This document shows, one piece after another, positions 1 to 5,092 of a stretch of 5,092 bases of DNA (position 1 is the stretch's first letter; each line of letters begins with the position of its first letter). The notes beneath the pieces were generated by a model. The model was given only the letters and a program-made list of their open reading frames with translations. It was not told the DNA's origin and did not search any database. The translations under genes were made by a program, and so were the position numbers. Source of the stretch: Opitutales bacterium (GTDB lineage: Bacteria > Verrucomicrobiota > Verrucomicrobiia > Opitutales > Oceanipulchritudinaceae). Location: positions 1 to 5,092 of the forward strand of contig SKLD01000230.1 in NCBI GenBank assembly GCA_007123395.1. Direction: 5' to 3'.

Positions 1-46
1 CGACCGGTCGTCTCTTTCTGCCTGGATTTATATTGAGAATTTATCA

Positions 47-703
47 GTGAAAACATCAGTGCCGTCAGTTCGGAATGAATTCTTTGCCGACCTTTTCATG
101 CATGTTCAGCAGGATGAAGGCGGAAGGTGGGTCGTGAAGGAATGGAAAGGTGAATCGCCTGAACGTCCTAAGAACAGTAAAGTCGAAGCAATCGTCAATG
201 AATCACCGATTTTTTCCCGTTATCATCCCGTGATGGGCGGGTTAGTCGAATCAATGGTCGAGGGGCTTGCCATCGGCGTTCCAAGGAGCCTCGGTCAATC
301 ATTTATCGATCATTTCCTGAAGGAAGGACGGATTGAGCCCAGGGGGGGTGTTGAGAGTGGGATTATAATGAGAGATAAATATAAATTTATGGATGGCGAG
401 ATTTTCGATTTGGAAATGAAGATTGAAGTCCCCAAATTCCGTGATGCCGGAAACGAGCTGGACGGGTCAAGTCTTGTTGTGCTGATTGAATTTAATCACT
501 TTAATGATGTTTCTAAGCAGATCCCAGCATATTCGCGGGCAGTTGCCACGGGGGTTTATCTCGTTGATGGTCTTGAGGTTTTGGGGCGAAAGCGCGAATC
601 TTTTTGGGCGTGGGATTATGAGCTGAGCGAGCTTTGTCAACTCCCCGAAGGGATTTTGTCACCAAAGCATCGGGAGGCAAATAGTCTCGAAGATCCCGAA
701 TGA
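47..703 (+). CDS. Hypothetical soluble protein, 218 aa; possible Rhs-type immunity protein
   Basis: I do not recognise the family. The protein is 218 aa, acidic to neutral, with no signal peptide, no membrane segment and no obvious repeats, so it is probably cytoplasmic. Aromatic-rich patches lie near the C terminus (residues about 185-190, SFWAWDYE). The GTG start at 47 is chosen because a different frame entering from the left edge ends in TGA at 48-50, giving a GTGA overlap typical of translationally coupled genes; only a weak GAG (35-37) precedes it. The frame of this gene is itself open back to the window edge, so a longer N terminus is possible. Its stop (701-703) overlaps the ATG of the Rhs-like fragment that follows. 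It is poorer in G+C than the sequence after about 700, which suggests separate acquisition. An immunity role beside a polymorphic toxin is inferred from context only. Confidence 0.6.
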   Translation: MKTSVPSVRNEFFADLFMHVQQDEGGRWVVKEWKGESPERPKNSKVEAIVNESPIFSRYHPVMGGLVESMVEGLAIGVPRSLGQSFIDHFLKEGRIEPRGGVESGIIMRDKYKFMDGEIFDLEMKIEVPKFRDAGNELDGSSLVVLIEFNHFNDVSKQIPAYSRAVATGVYLVDGLEVLGRKRESFWAWDYELSELCQLPEGILSPKHREANSLEDPE

Positions 704-1132
704 CCGAATCGACCACGCGAACTTCCAACCTCCTCACGCAAACCCGCGGCTACGAGACCCACCGCAATATGGTGCGCTCCACCGAAGCCCAGTGGGGCGC
801 GTCCCCCCCGCGCCACCGTCATGCACACCCGCGACGCCCTCGGGCGCATCACCACGCTCGACCGCGAAGACGGCATCTATGCCCTTTACAGCGGCGGGGG
901 CCTCCGCCAGAGTTTCACCTTCACCTCGAAAGGCGAATTGGAAACCGCGCAGACCAGTCAGTTCGGCAGCCCCGGCGTCCCCATGCCCGGCCGCTCCCTC
1001 GGCTTTGCATTGCTGAGCCTGCAAAGTCCCGGGGTCAGCCGGCAATGGCGCTCGGATAAGGCCGAATTTGTTCAGCTTGACCGCGGTTTTACGCGGTCTA
1101 AAGACCCGCGCTCCTGCGAGTCAGCCGCTTAA
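700..1132 (+). pseudogene. Broken Rhs/YD-repeat protein fragment (orphan Rhs core piece)
   Basis: Read from ATG 700 the first frame gives TQTRGYETHRNMV followed by an AQWGAS segment. From about 811 a second frame gives RDALGRITTLDREDGIYALY, then a GELETAQT and a PGRSLGFA segment. These resemble successive parts of Rhs/YD-repeat core: the tract before a YD motif, the DALGR motif, and a GR-x-x-GF segment that normally leads into YD-x-IGNR. The two halves are joined if one C is removed from the run of seven C at 803-809, so a one-base insertion has shifted the frame. Rhs similarity stops at about 1009; the remaining reading frame to TAA 1130-1132 runs through a hairpin-rich repeat element and is not Rhs-like. 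A full Rhs protein exceeds 1000 aa, so this is a remnant of about 100 residues, without a toxin tip. Family assignment is by motif recognition only. Confidence 0.62.
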
Positions 1133-1154
1133 CCGAGCGCCATTGGGGTCAGCC
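1031..1154. repeat. REP/MITE-like hairpin element bounded by GGGGTCAGCC direct repeats
   Basis: A 10-bp direct repeat GGGGTCAGCC occurs at 1031-1040 and 1145-1154. Between them a 13-bp perfect inverted repeat (CAATGGCGCTCGG at 1043-1055 against 1133-1145) encloses a further pairing TAAG/CTTA (1057-1060 with 1128-1131). At the centre, GACCGCG (1079-1085) pairs with CGCGGTC (1092-1098). That second arm can alternatively pair with GACCCGCG at 1103-1110 around a TAAA loop. The region can therefore fold as one long arm with internal hairpins. GGGGTCAG-type ends are, from memory, common next to REP-associated tyrosine transposases (RAYT, IS200-like), so I infer a non-autonomous element; no transposase is in the window. 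It supplies the last 34 or so codons of the broken Rhs reading frame. Confidence 0.5.
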
Positions 1155-1219
1155 CTGCCTTTCCTCTCCGGGGCTTGCGCCATCTCCGCGCTGCCGCGCT
1201 GCGTCGACATAGAGATTCT
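1155..1219. other. Short gap between repeat element and hicB
   Basis: This gap holds no gene. It contains an 8-bp tandem duplication CCGCGCTG at 1186-1193 and 1194-1201. No convincing rho-independent terminator for hicB is visible: there is no GC-rich hairpin followed by a T run on the minus strand. Confidence 0.4.
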
Positions 1220-1558
1220 TTAAGAAGCTTCCACCAGCTTCCCCGCAACATAGGCATTCAAGCTCTTGCCTGCCCGCATGGATTGAATGGCCAGAGACTT
1301 GTGGAGGCCGGGATCGATTCGCACCACGAATCGTCCGCTGAATTCCTTGTCCGGGGGGATCAGCGGTTCAGGCAAGGGACGAGCATCCTCTTCGTGAATG
1401 GCGATCCACTCATCAACGATCCGGCAAAGTTCACGGTAGACCTTGATTTCGTCGTCACCATGGCAGCATGGGCCAATCAGCGGAGGCGCACTGCCAATAT
1501 AGCACTGCTCTTGCTGATTCCATTGCACGAGTTTCAGGTAGGCATCGCTCTTTTTCAT
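1220..1558 (-). CDS. hicB: HicB-family antitoxin
   Basis: Antitoxin of a type II HicAB module; it binds and inhibits the HicA mRNA interferase and represses its own operon. The protein is 112 aa. Residues 1-58 form a HicB-like N-terminal domain (YLKLVQWNQQEQCYIGSAPP, then HGDDEIKVYREL and a VDEWIAIHEED helix). After a proline-rich linker (61-69), residues 73-110 (EFSGRFVVRIDPGLHKSLAI and a GKSLNAYVAGKL helix) have the look of the ribbon-helix-helix DNA-binding domain of HicB antitoxins. The length is normal for this architecture. The ATG (1558-1556) overlaps the hicA stop in an ATGA junction, which indicates translational coupling; an SD-like GAGAG lies in the end of hicA. No break or missing segment is seen. 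The gene order toxin first, antitoxin second is the usual one for hicAB. Confidence 0.9.
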   Translation of the reverse strand: MKKSDAYLKLVQWNQQEQCYIGSAPPLIGPCCHGDDEIKVYRELCRIVDEWIAIHEEDARPLPEPLIPPDKEFSGRFVVRIDPGLHKSLAIQSMRAGKSLNAYVAGKLVEAS

Positions 1559-1749
1559 GATTCGCTCTCTGTGATCCGTTGTTCGACTTCCTTCTCTTGG
1601 TATCGGCGGGCGTCATCTCCGGGATTTCCGGAAAGCGTGACCCGAATGCCCTTGGGATGCAGGAAATTGCGATGGCTGCCCTTTCCCCCACGGTTCTCAA
1701 ACCCCGCCTTGATCAACATGGCCACCAACTCCCCAATCTTTTTGGGCAT
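1555..1749 (-). CDS. hicA: HicA-family mRNA interferase toxin
   Basis: Toxin of the HicAB module: a small double-stranded-RNA-binding-fold protein that cleaves mRNA and arrests growth when free of HicB. It has 64 aa, close to the family norm. The N terminus (MPKKIGELVAMLIKAGF) matches the first helix that carries the KxGF motif. GKGSHRNFLHPKG at residues 22-34 holds the conserved glycine and the catalytic histidine (His26), followed by the strand RVTLSG. The tail GDDARRYQEKEVEQRI is typical of a HicA subgroup. The ATG at 1749-1747 follows a weak SD region but lies immediately downstream of a perfect palindrome that probably serves as the HicB operator. The four-base overlap with hicB makes this a two-gene operon. 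The catalytic histidine is intact, so the toxin looks functional. Confidence 0.9.
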   Translation of the reverse strand: MPKKIGELVAMLIKAGFENRGGKGSHRNFLHPKGIRVTLSGNPGDDARRYQEKEVEQRITESES

Positions 1750-1761
1750 TTCTACACGTTG

Positions 1762-1776
1762 GTATCACGTTGATAC
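1762..1776. promoter_or_regulatory. Putative HicB operator palindrome upstream of hicA
   Basis: GTATCA-CGT-TGATAC is a perfect 6+6 inverted repeat with a 3-bp spacer, ending 13 bp before the hicA start codon on the minus strand. A half-similar copy of the motif (ACGTTGGTAT against ACGTTGATAC) gives a short direct repeat across 1757-1776. A -35-like TTGACT lies on the minus strand at 1784-1779, but a good -10 at the usual spacing is not obvious. Ribbon-helix-helix HicB proteins repress by binding such palindromes next to the promoter; the binding here is inferred from position and symmetry. Confidence 0.5.
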
Positions 1777-1791
1777 TAAGTCAAGCGAGGA

Positions 1792-1818
1792 GATGCAAAA
1801 GGATGCAAAAGGGGTCAG
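1792..1818. repeat. Tandem 10-bp repeat joined to a GGGGTCAG motif
   Basis: GATGCAAAAG occurs twice head to tail (1792-1801, 1802-1811) and runs directly into GGGGTCAG at 1811-1818. This is the third copy of the octamer in the window, in the same orientation as those at 1031 and 1145. It is followed by TCCATTTCCATG and a T7 run (1831-1837). The T run is on the wrong side for a terminator of either minus-strand gene. It looks like the end of a RAYT/IS200-type element or remnant. Confidence 0.4.
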
Positions 1819-1896
1819 TCCATTTCCATGTTTTTTTGCTGTCTGAGGGGTGTGCTCACACCCATGGGCCGGGCAACGTGTCTACCGTGCTGCCCC

Positions 1897-1922
1897 GTAG
1901 CGACGGAGCCCCGCCTCCGTCG
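1897..1922. repeat. REP element: GTAG head plus perfect 8-bp hairpin
   Basis: GTAG (1897-1900) is followed by CGACGGAG (1901-1908), a six-base loop CCCCGC (1909-1914) and the exact complement CTCCGTCG (1915-1922). A GTAG or GGAG tetranucleotide leading a palindromic hairpin is the defining layout of REP sequences mobilised by RAYT transposases. It lies 36 bp beyond the stop codon of the large minus-strand gene, so its transcript hairpin could also protect or end that mRNA. A second, smaller hairpin (GGGTGT/ACACCC, 1848-1863) is nearby. No U-run follows either on the minus strand, so neither is a canonical terminator. Confidence 0.6.
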
Positions 1923-1958
1923 ACCCCCGCAACCGCAAAGGCGGCGATTTTCCTTCCC

Positions 1959-4673
1959 CTAGTCCGCCATGGCTTCGTGGAAGGGCATCGCCCTGCCCTC
2001 GAGGAGGATCCGTTCGCCCCAGACCTGGGCGGGAATCCTTATGTAATCGGGAGATCTCGTTATATCAATATCCGCCCCTATGGCGGGCCACGGTGTGTCG
2101 CCCCAGAAGGGGGGCGCTCCGCGAAGGAAAACGGAATGAGGAAGGTTCCGCGCGCGCGGTTCGGTTTCATTCCACACAATGTTTCCGTGAACGAGATTTC
2201 CCTCCACAAGGACGTCCAAGCTGGTTGCCTGGACTTGGATGCCTTGTCCGCTGACCATGGAGTTTCCGACGACGTTCTGCTCGTGCGACCGGTACAAGAT
2301 CTGAAGGGGGGCGTTCCATCCGCCGTAGTTCGGTTTGTGGTTGAGCCTGGTGTCGAAGCGGTTCCGGAAGAATGTTACGAGTGGGCCCGCCGCCCCCCAC
2401 CAGTCTGAGGAAGTCGCGAACTCCGCGACGTTACCCTCGAAAAGCTCCATGTAGGGATAGTTCCCGTGTACCGATATATCGCGCAACCGGTCGGTCCCGT
2501 CCTGGTGTTGTTCCCGTGAGTAGTTGTATGCCCAGATATTGCCATTGGCGCCCGTGCTGGTCAGCATGGCATGCCTCAGCATGCGAAAGACGTTGTTCCA
2601 AATCAGATTATCGGAGGAGCCGCCGCCTGTGGCGACACCGTAGCCGCGTCCGCCGCCACCGTAACTGAACGAATGGTGTATGTAATTGCTCTCCACCGTG
2701 ATGAAGCGGCTACGGCTGATGCTTATGTGGGTGGTGGTTGTGAATTCCAGTTCACAATCGCGCACCCAGCAGTTCACGGCACGCCCCATGCGGATAATTG
2801 CGTCCGTTGCATCCTGCTCAAAGCGAAGGTGAAGTGACTCCACTCCTGCGTATTCAATGGGAATGATCGGACGCGCTGTCGGTTCGAGATGCATTCGGTC
2901 GAGACGTGCCGGCGTATCCAGAATGATGCTGTTGCCATCTACTTCGGCGATGCCCACGACCTGTCCGACCGAACGCCGGAACATCGTCTCTCCGGCTTGC
3001 CTGAACTCCTCGTGATCACCATACATCACATCCAAGTCGTTTTCAGAATTCAGGAACGCAAAGCCTCCTTCCGTGAAGCCGATTGCGGTTGTCATTTCAA
3101 TGACGCTGCTCCCCGCCTCATAGCCCGCGAGGATGGGCCGACCGGTATGGGGCAGGGGCGATCCGGCGAAATGAATGATGCCTTCGCTGGAATCGGGGTT
3201 GTTCATGAGGAGGCTGGTCTTGTCCAACCCGCGGCCCCTCAGGACGACTCCGGAGCGCATCATGATCGCTTGTGTTAGATAAAATTCGCCCTCCGGCAGA
3301 AGGACCGCTCCGGGTTCACCCGAACCGGCAACGGATTCGATGGCCGCTTGGATGGCGGGTGCCGCGTTTGACCCCTCGAGTTCTGAAGGATCCAACTCAA
3401 TGGCGACAGGAACTTCGGGAATTCCGCCGCGCACACCCGCGTCCCATGCGAACAACCGTTCGGCAGGGAAAGCACTGCGAAACGCGGGCATCGAGAAAAA
3501 CCACGTGCCTTCCCCATCTTCCAATGCGTGCGGGTAGAACCACCGGTTCAGGTCCCACGAGTAGATGAAGTCGCCAATGCCGTAAACCCGCCCCAGCCAT
3601 CTCTCGGTGTTCTGCCATCCGTCGCTCAACAGGTAATCGTCGGGCGAGTGAATCCAGACGCCGTCGGAGCCTGTGGGAAGGGCGGCAAAGAAACGCCCGA
3701 AGGGCTCAATGTAGACCCAGTCGCCCGCAAAGACATGGACACGGCCCAACCAGTCTTCCGTGTCCGCGACGCCATCTTCGTCGATCGGGAATCCGGCCCA
3801 TTCCGTCCTCGGAGGTGCCGCCGCTGTGGCGGTTGCAATGGTGGACAGATCGCCTTCGCCGAATTCCGAACTCACCGATGCTACCGCGTAATCATACGTG
3901 ACTCCGTCAACAACGTCCGTGTCCTCGAACTCGGTCTCTGCCGTCGAGGCGATGGTCTGCAGCTCGCCGCCAGCCTCCGCGCGCTTCACGTTGTATGAGT
4001 CAGCCCCGCTGACGGGGGTCCAAGACAACGATATACTGTCAGCACCGCCGGTCGCGGTCAGGCTGGCAGGGGGACGGGGTGGCCCCGGTTCCGTGAGCGA
4101 GACCTCCACGGATAAATCAGTGAAGTCCGCGCCCGGGCCGCCGCCGTCATGGTGGGCCACGGCTTCGATGATTTCAAAGCTGTAGTCGCCGTCCGCGAGA
4201 GGAAACACCATGCCATCGATGATGACCGTGGCAGAATCATCACCTCCGGCGACGTACTCCAGCAAGATCTGGATGTCGTAGGTTCGTTCCTCGTAGGGAA
4301 TCGTTTGGCCGTCGTGCCGCAGAGGACTGCCGGCGACCGGAGCCATGAAGATATCGCTCCCATGATCCGTGCCGACCCTGAATTTGATGCTGTTTGACGA
4401 ATCCCGAAGCAAGAGGTAGGAATAAAACTGTGTGAAGTTTTGGTCCCCGCTCTTGAGCGGAGTGTAATTAAACCGAATCGCGACAGCGCCGTTAAACGTG
4501 TCATCGATTTCCGCCCAGCCTTCGCCTCCGTGCGTTGCCGACGTCAGCAGGGCAGTGAAAACACCGACGCCGGGAGCGTCATCTACGGTATACAGGCCCG
4601 GAGACGCGGCATGGAGAGAAAAACCGCCGAGCGACAGTATAGCCAAACATGTTCGGATTCTCGTGTATATCAT
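1959..4673 (-). CDS. Secreted multidomain right-handed beta-helix protein (pectate-lyase superfamily type) with FnIII domain
   Basis: A 904-aa exported protein, probably an extracellular polysaccharide lyase or a related glycan-active or glycan-binding protein. Start ATG 4673-4671 is preferred over an in-frame TTG at 4757 because it begins a clear signal peptide (MIYTRIRTCLAILSLGGFSL, cleavage near LHA-A, residue 22); a strong SD is not seen. In order: a beta-rich jelly-roll-like N-terminal domain (about 24-196); a fibronectin type III domain (about 197-287, with LSWTPVSGADSYNVKR and a DYAVASVS strand); two copies of a WLGRV module (307-343 and 358-396); then a right-handed parallel beta-helix (about 410-870). 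The helix opens with a superfamily signature (APAIQAAIESV, GAVLLPEGEFYLTQAI, SGVVLRGRG) and continues through Asn-rich turns such as VESNYIHHSF, IWNNVF, FFRNRF and VVGNSM. I cannot point to catalytic residues, so the substrate and even enzyme activity are uncertain. No C-terminal sorting signal is visible. It appears monocistronic. Confidence 0.85.
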   Translation of the reverse strand: MIYTRIRTCLAILSLGGFSLHAASPGLYTVDDAPGVGVFTALLTSATHGGEGWAEIDDTFNGAVAIRFNYTPLKSGDQNFTQFYSYLLLRDSSNSIKFRVGTDHGSDIFMAPVAGSPLRHDGQTIPYEERTYDIQILLEYVAGGDDSATVIIDGMVFPLADGDYSFEIIEAVAHHDGGGPGADFTDLSVEVSLTEPGPPRPPASLTATGGADSISLSWTPVSGADSYNVKRAEAGGELQTIASTAETEFEDTDVVDGVTYDYAVASVSSEFGEGDLSTIATATAAAPPRTEWAGFPIDEDGVADTEDWLGRVHVFAGDWVYIEPFGRFFAALPTGSDGVWIHSPDDYLLSDGWQNTERWLGRVYGIGDFIYSWDLNRWFYPHALEDGEGTWFFSMPAFRSAFPAERLFAWDAGVRGGIPEVPVAIELDPSELEGSNAAPAIQAAIESVAGSGEPGAVLLPEGEFYLTQAIMMRSGVVLRGRGLDKTSLLMNNPDSSEGIIHFAGSPLPHTGRPILAGYEAGSSVIEMTTAIGFTEGGFAFLNSENDLDVMYGDHEEFRQAGETMFRRSVGQVVGIAEVDGNSIILDTPARLDRMHLEPTARPIIPIEYAGVESLHLRFEQDATDAIIRMGRAVNCWVRDCELEFTTTTHISISRSRFITVESNYIHHSFSYGGGGRGYGVATGGGSSDNLIWNNVFRMLRHAMLTSTGANGNIWAYNYSREQHQDGTDRLRDISVHGNYPYMELFEGNVAEFATSSDWWGAAGPLVTFFRNRFDTRLNHKPNYGGWNAPLQILYRSHEQNVVGNSMVSGQGIQVQATSLDVLVEGNLVHGNIVWNETEPRARNLPHSVFLRGAPPFWGDTPWPAIGADIDITRSPDYIRIPAQVWGERILLEGRAMPFHEAMAD

Positions 4674-4811
4674 AATTCTTTGTGTGCAGGGTGGGGATGT
4701 TCGTTGAAAAAGACCGGAAAAACTCCGGATTCGTCGCCAGAGACATTTTTCGATCAACTAGCTGGTTTTTTCGGGAAATTTCCAAGGGCATGGCAACCAC
4801 AGCGGAATTCT

Positions 4812-4821
4812 CACTATAGTG
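4812..4821. promoter_or_regulatory. Palindrome CACTATAGTG with -10-like TATAGT
   Basis: A perfect 10-bp palindrome about 140 bp upstream of the large minus-strand gene. On the minus strand it contains TATAGT (4818-4813), five of six matches to a TATAAT -10 box, and the same by symmetry on the plus strand. No acceptable -35 is visible at 16-18 bp on either strand, so this is a weak promoter candidate at best. Confidence 0.2.
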
Positions 4822-4975
4822 TGACGGATCGGGCTCCCCGCACGGCAGGTGTTTAGCGGGCAGTGAAACCGGGAGGAAACACCGGCTTGCCGTCAGTCTT
4901 CCTGTGATCGGCAGGCAGGCATGAAATCCCTACGCCGCATGGGCGAAAACGGCCGCTCATACGGTCCGGGCGAAG
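4822..4975. other. Gene-free region with successive potential hairpins
   Basis: The stretch 4674-5092 upstream of the large gene has no credible coding sequence. In this part, CTTGCCG (4886-4892) can pair with CGGCAGG (4909-4915, one G-U). CCGCATGGGC (4935-4944) can pair with GCTCATACGG (4955-4964) with one mismatch and one G-U, around a loop beginning GAAAA. A GGCA-GGCA duplication lies at 4910-4917. The pairing density suggests a structured RNA, a leader, or an intron or mobile-element remnant. No known RNA family is recognised with confidence. Confidence 0.35.
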
Positions 4976-5092
4976 GCGGGTGAGCGATCAATCCGCGCTG
5001 GACATCCGGCTTCCGTTAGACAGTGATCTCCCGCGCGGGTGAGCGATCAATCCGCGCTGGACATCCGGCTTCCGTTAGACAGTGATCTCCCG
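4976..5092. repeat. Perfect tandem repeat, 59-bp period, self-folding unit, running off the window
   Basis: Two copies of a 58-bp identical sequence lie at 4976-5033 and 5035-5092, separated by one C, so the period is 59 and the second unit is cut by the window end by one base. Each unit can fold. GCGGG (4976-4980) pairs with CCCGC (5030-5034). GATCA (4986-4990) pairs with TGATC (5024-5028). Inside, GCTGG (4997-5001) pairs with CCGGC (5006-5010, one G-U) around loop ACAT. The unit junction forms a 10-bp palindrome CCCGCGCGGG (5030-5039). A period of 59 is not a multiple of three and stops occur in frame, so the repeat is non-coding. The true copy number is unknown. Confidence 0.85.

Noticed and set aside
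1175..1846. Plus-strand 223-codon open frame opposite hicAB
   Set aside because: It is the complement of the well-supported hicA and hicB genes and runs into the GGGGTCAG repeat; no plausible start signal.
1829..1863. Rho-independent terminator from the GGGTGT/ACACCC hairpin and the T run
   Set aside because: The T run precedes the hairpin on the plus strand, and on the minus strand the hairpin is followed by A residues, so neither orientation makes a terminator.
1770..2408. Plus-strand open frame over the end of the beta-helix gene
   Set aside because: It is antisense to a coding region with strong domain structure, has no recognisable product, and also runs through the REP hairpin.
3528..3998. 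Plus-strand open frame of 156 codons within the beta-helix gene
   Set aside because: It mirrors the FnIII and WLGRV coding region on the other strand and shows no protein-like features of its own.
4674..4757. N-terminal extension of the beta-helix protein from a TTG at 4757
   Set aside because: The extension would bury a clear signal peptide beginning at the ATG 4673, and its 28 residues look like translated leader sequence.
4810..4819. T7 promoter or vector sequence (CTCACTATAG beside GAATTC)
   Set aside because: Only the last ten bases of the T7 promoter match; the upstream TAATACGA part is absent and no other vector sequence is seen.
4935..4964. Group II intron domain V
   Set aside because: The arm resembles the shape, but the AGC catalytic triad and a proper GNRA tetraloop are missing and no intron-encoded protein is visible.
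4976..5092. CRISPR array
   Set aside because: The whole 59-bp period is identical between copies, so there are no distinct spacers; no cas gene is in the window.
4976..5092. Integron attC (59-base element) array
   Set aside because: GTTAGAC at 5014-5020 fits the GTTRRRY core and the period is 59, but no RYYYAAC partner exists in the unit and there are no gene cassettes between copies.

Overview
The window reads as an accessory stretch of a fairly GC-rich bacterial genome. A Verrucomicrobiota-like host (Opitutales/Puniceicoccales type) is my inference. It rests on an Rhs-type fragment, a GTAG-headed REP hairpin, RAYT/IS200-associated GGGGTCAG motifs and a very large secreted beta-helix protein with an FnIII module. 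No rRNA, tRNA or marker gene is present to confirm it. Both window edges look unnatural: a reading frame is open at the left edge and a tandem repeat runs off the right edge.

Left part (1-1154, + strand). A soluble, unrecognised 218-aa protein (47-703) is visibly poorer in G+C than what follows. Its GTG start overlaps the stop of a frame entering from the left (GTGA), and its stop overlaps the ATG of an Rhs/YD-repeat fragment (ATGA). That fragment (700-1132) is broken by an apparent one-base insertion in a run of seven C. It loses Rhs similarity at about 1009, where a hairpin-rich, REP-like element takes over (to about 1154). Toxin tail, small protein, orphan Rhs core piece is the layout of decayed Rhs polymorphic-toxin loci, so the 218-aa protein may be an immunity protein. 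This is a hypothesis.

Middle (1155-1958, - strand). A compact hicAB toxin-antitoxin operon: hicA (1555-1749) overlaps hicB (1220-1558) by four bases, with a perfect palindrome (GTATCA-N3-TGATAC) just upstream as the likely HicB operator. The module lies between direct copies of GGGGTCAG. A short tandem repeat and a classic GTAG-headed REP hairpin (1897-1922) fill the space up to the next gene.

Right part (1959-5092, - strand). One large gene (1959-4673) encodes a secreted protein of about 904 aa: signal peptide, N-terminal beta-rich domain, fibronectin type III domain, a duplicated WLGRV module, then a long right-handed parallel beta-helix of the pectate-lyase superfamily type. It is probably an extracellular polysaccharide-active or polysaccharide-binding protein. 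Upstream of it, 4674-5092 holds no gene: a palindrome with a -10-like core, a run of hairpins, and finally a perfect tandem repeat of period 59 bp whose unit itself folds.

The genes do not form one pathway. The window looks like a patchwork of defence/competition modules (Rhs remnant, hicAB) and repeats placed beside a secreted carbohydrate-associated protein. The least explained items are the 59-bp hairpin repeat array at the right edge and the possible Rhs immunity gene at the left.
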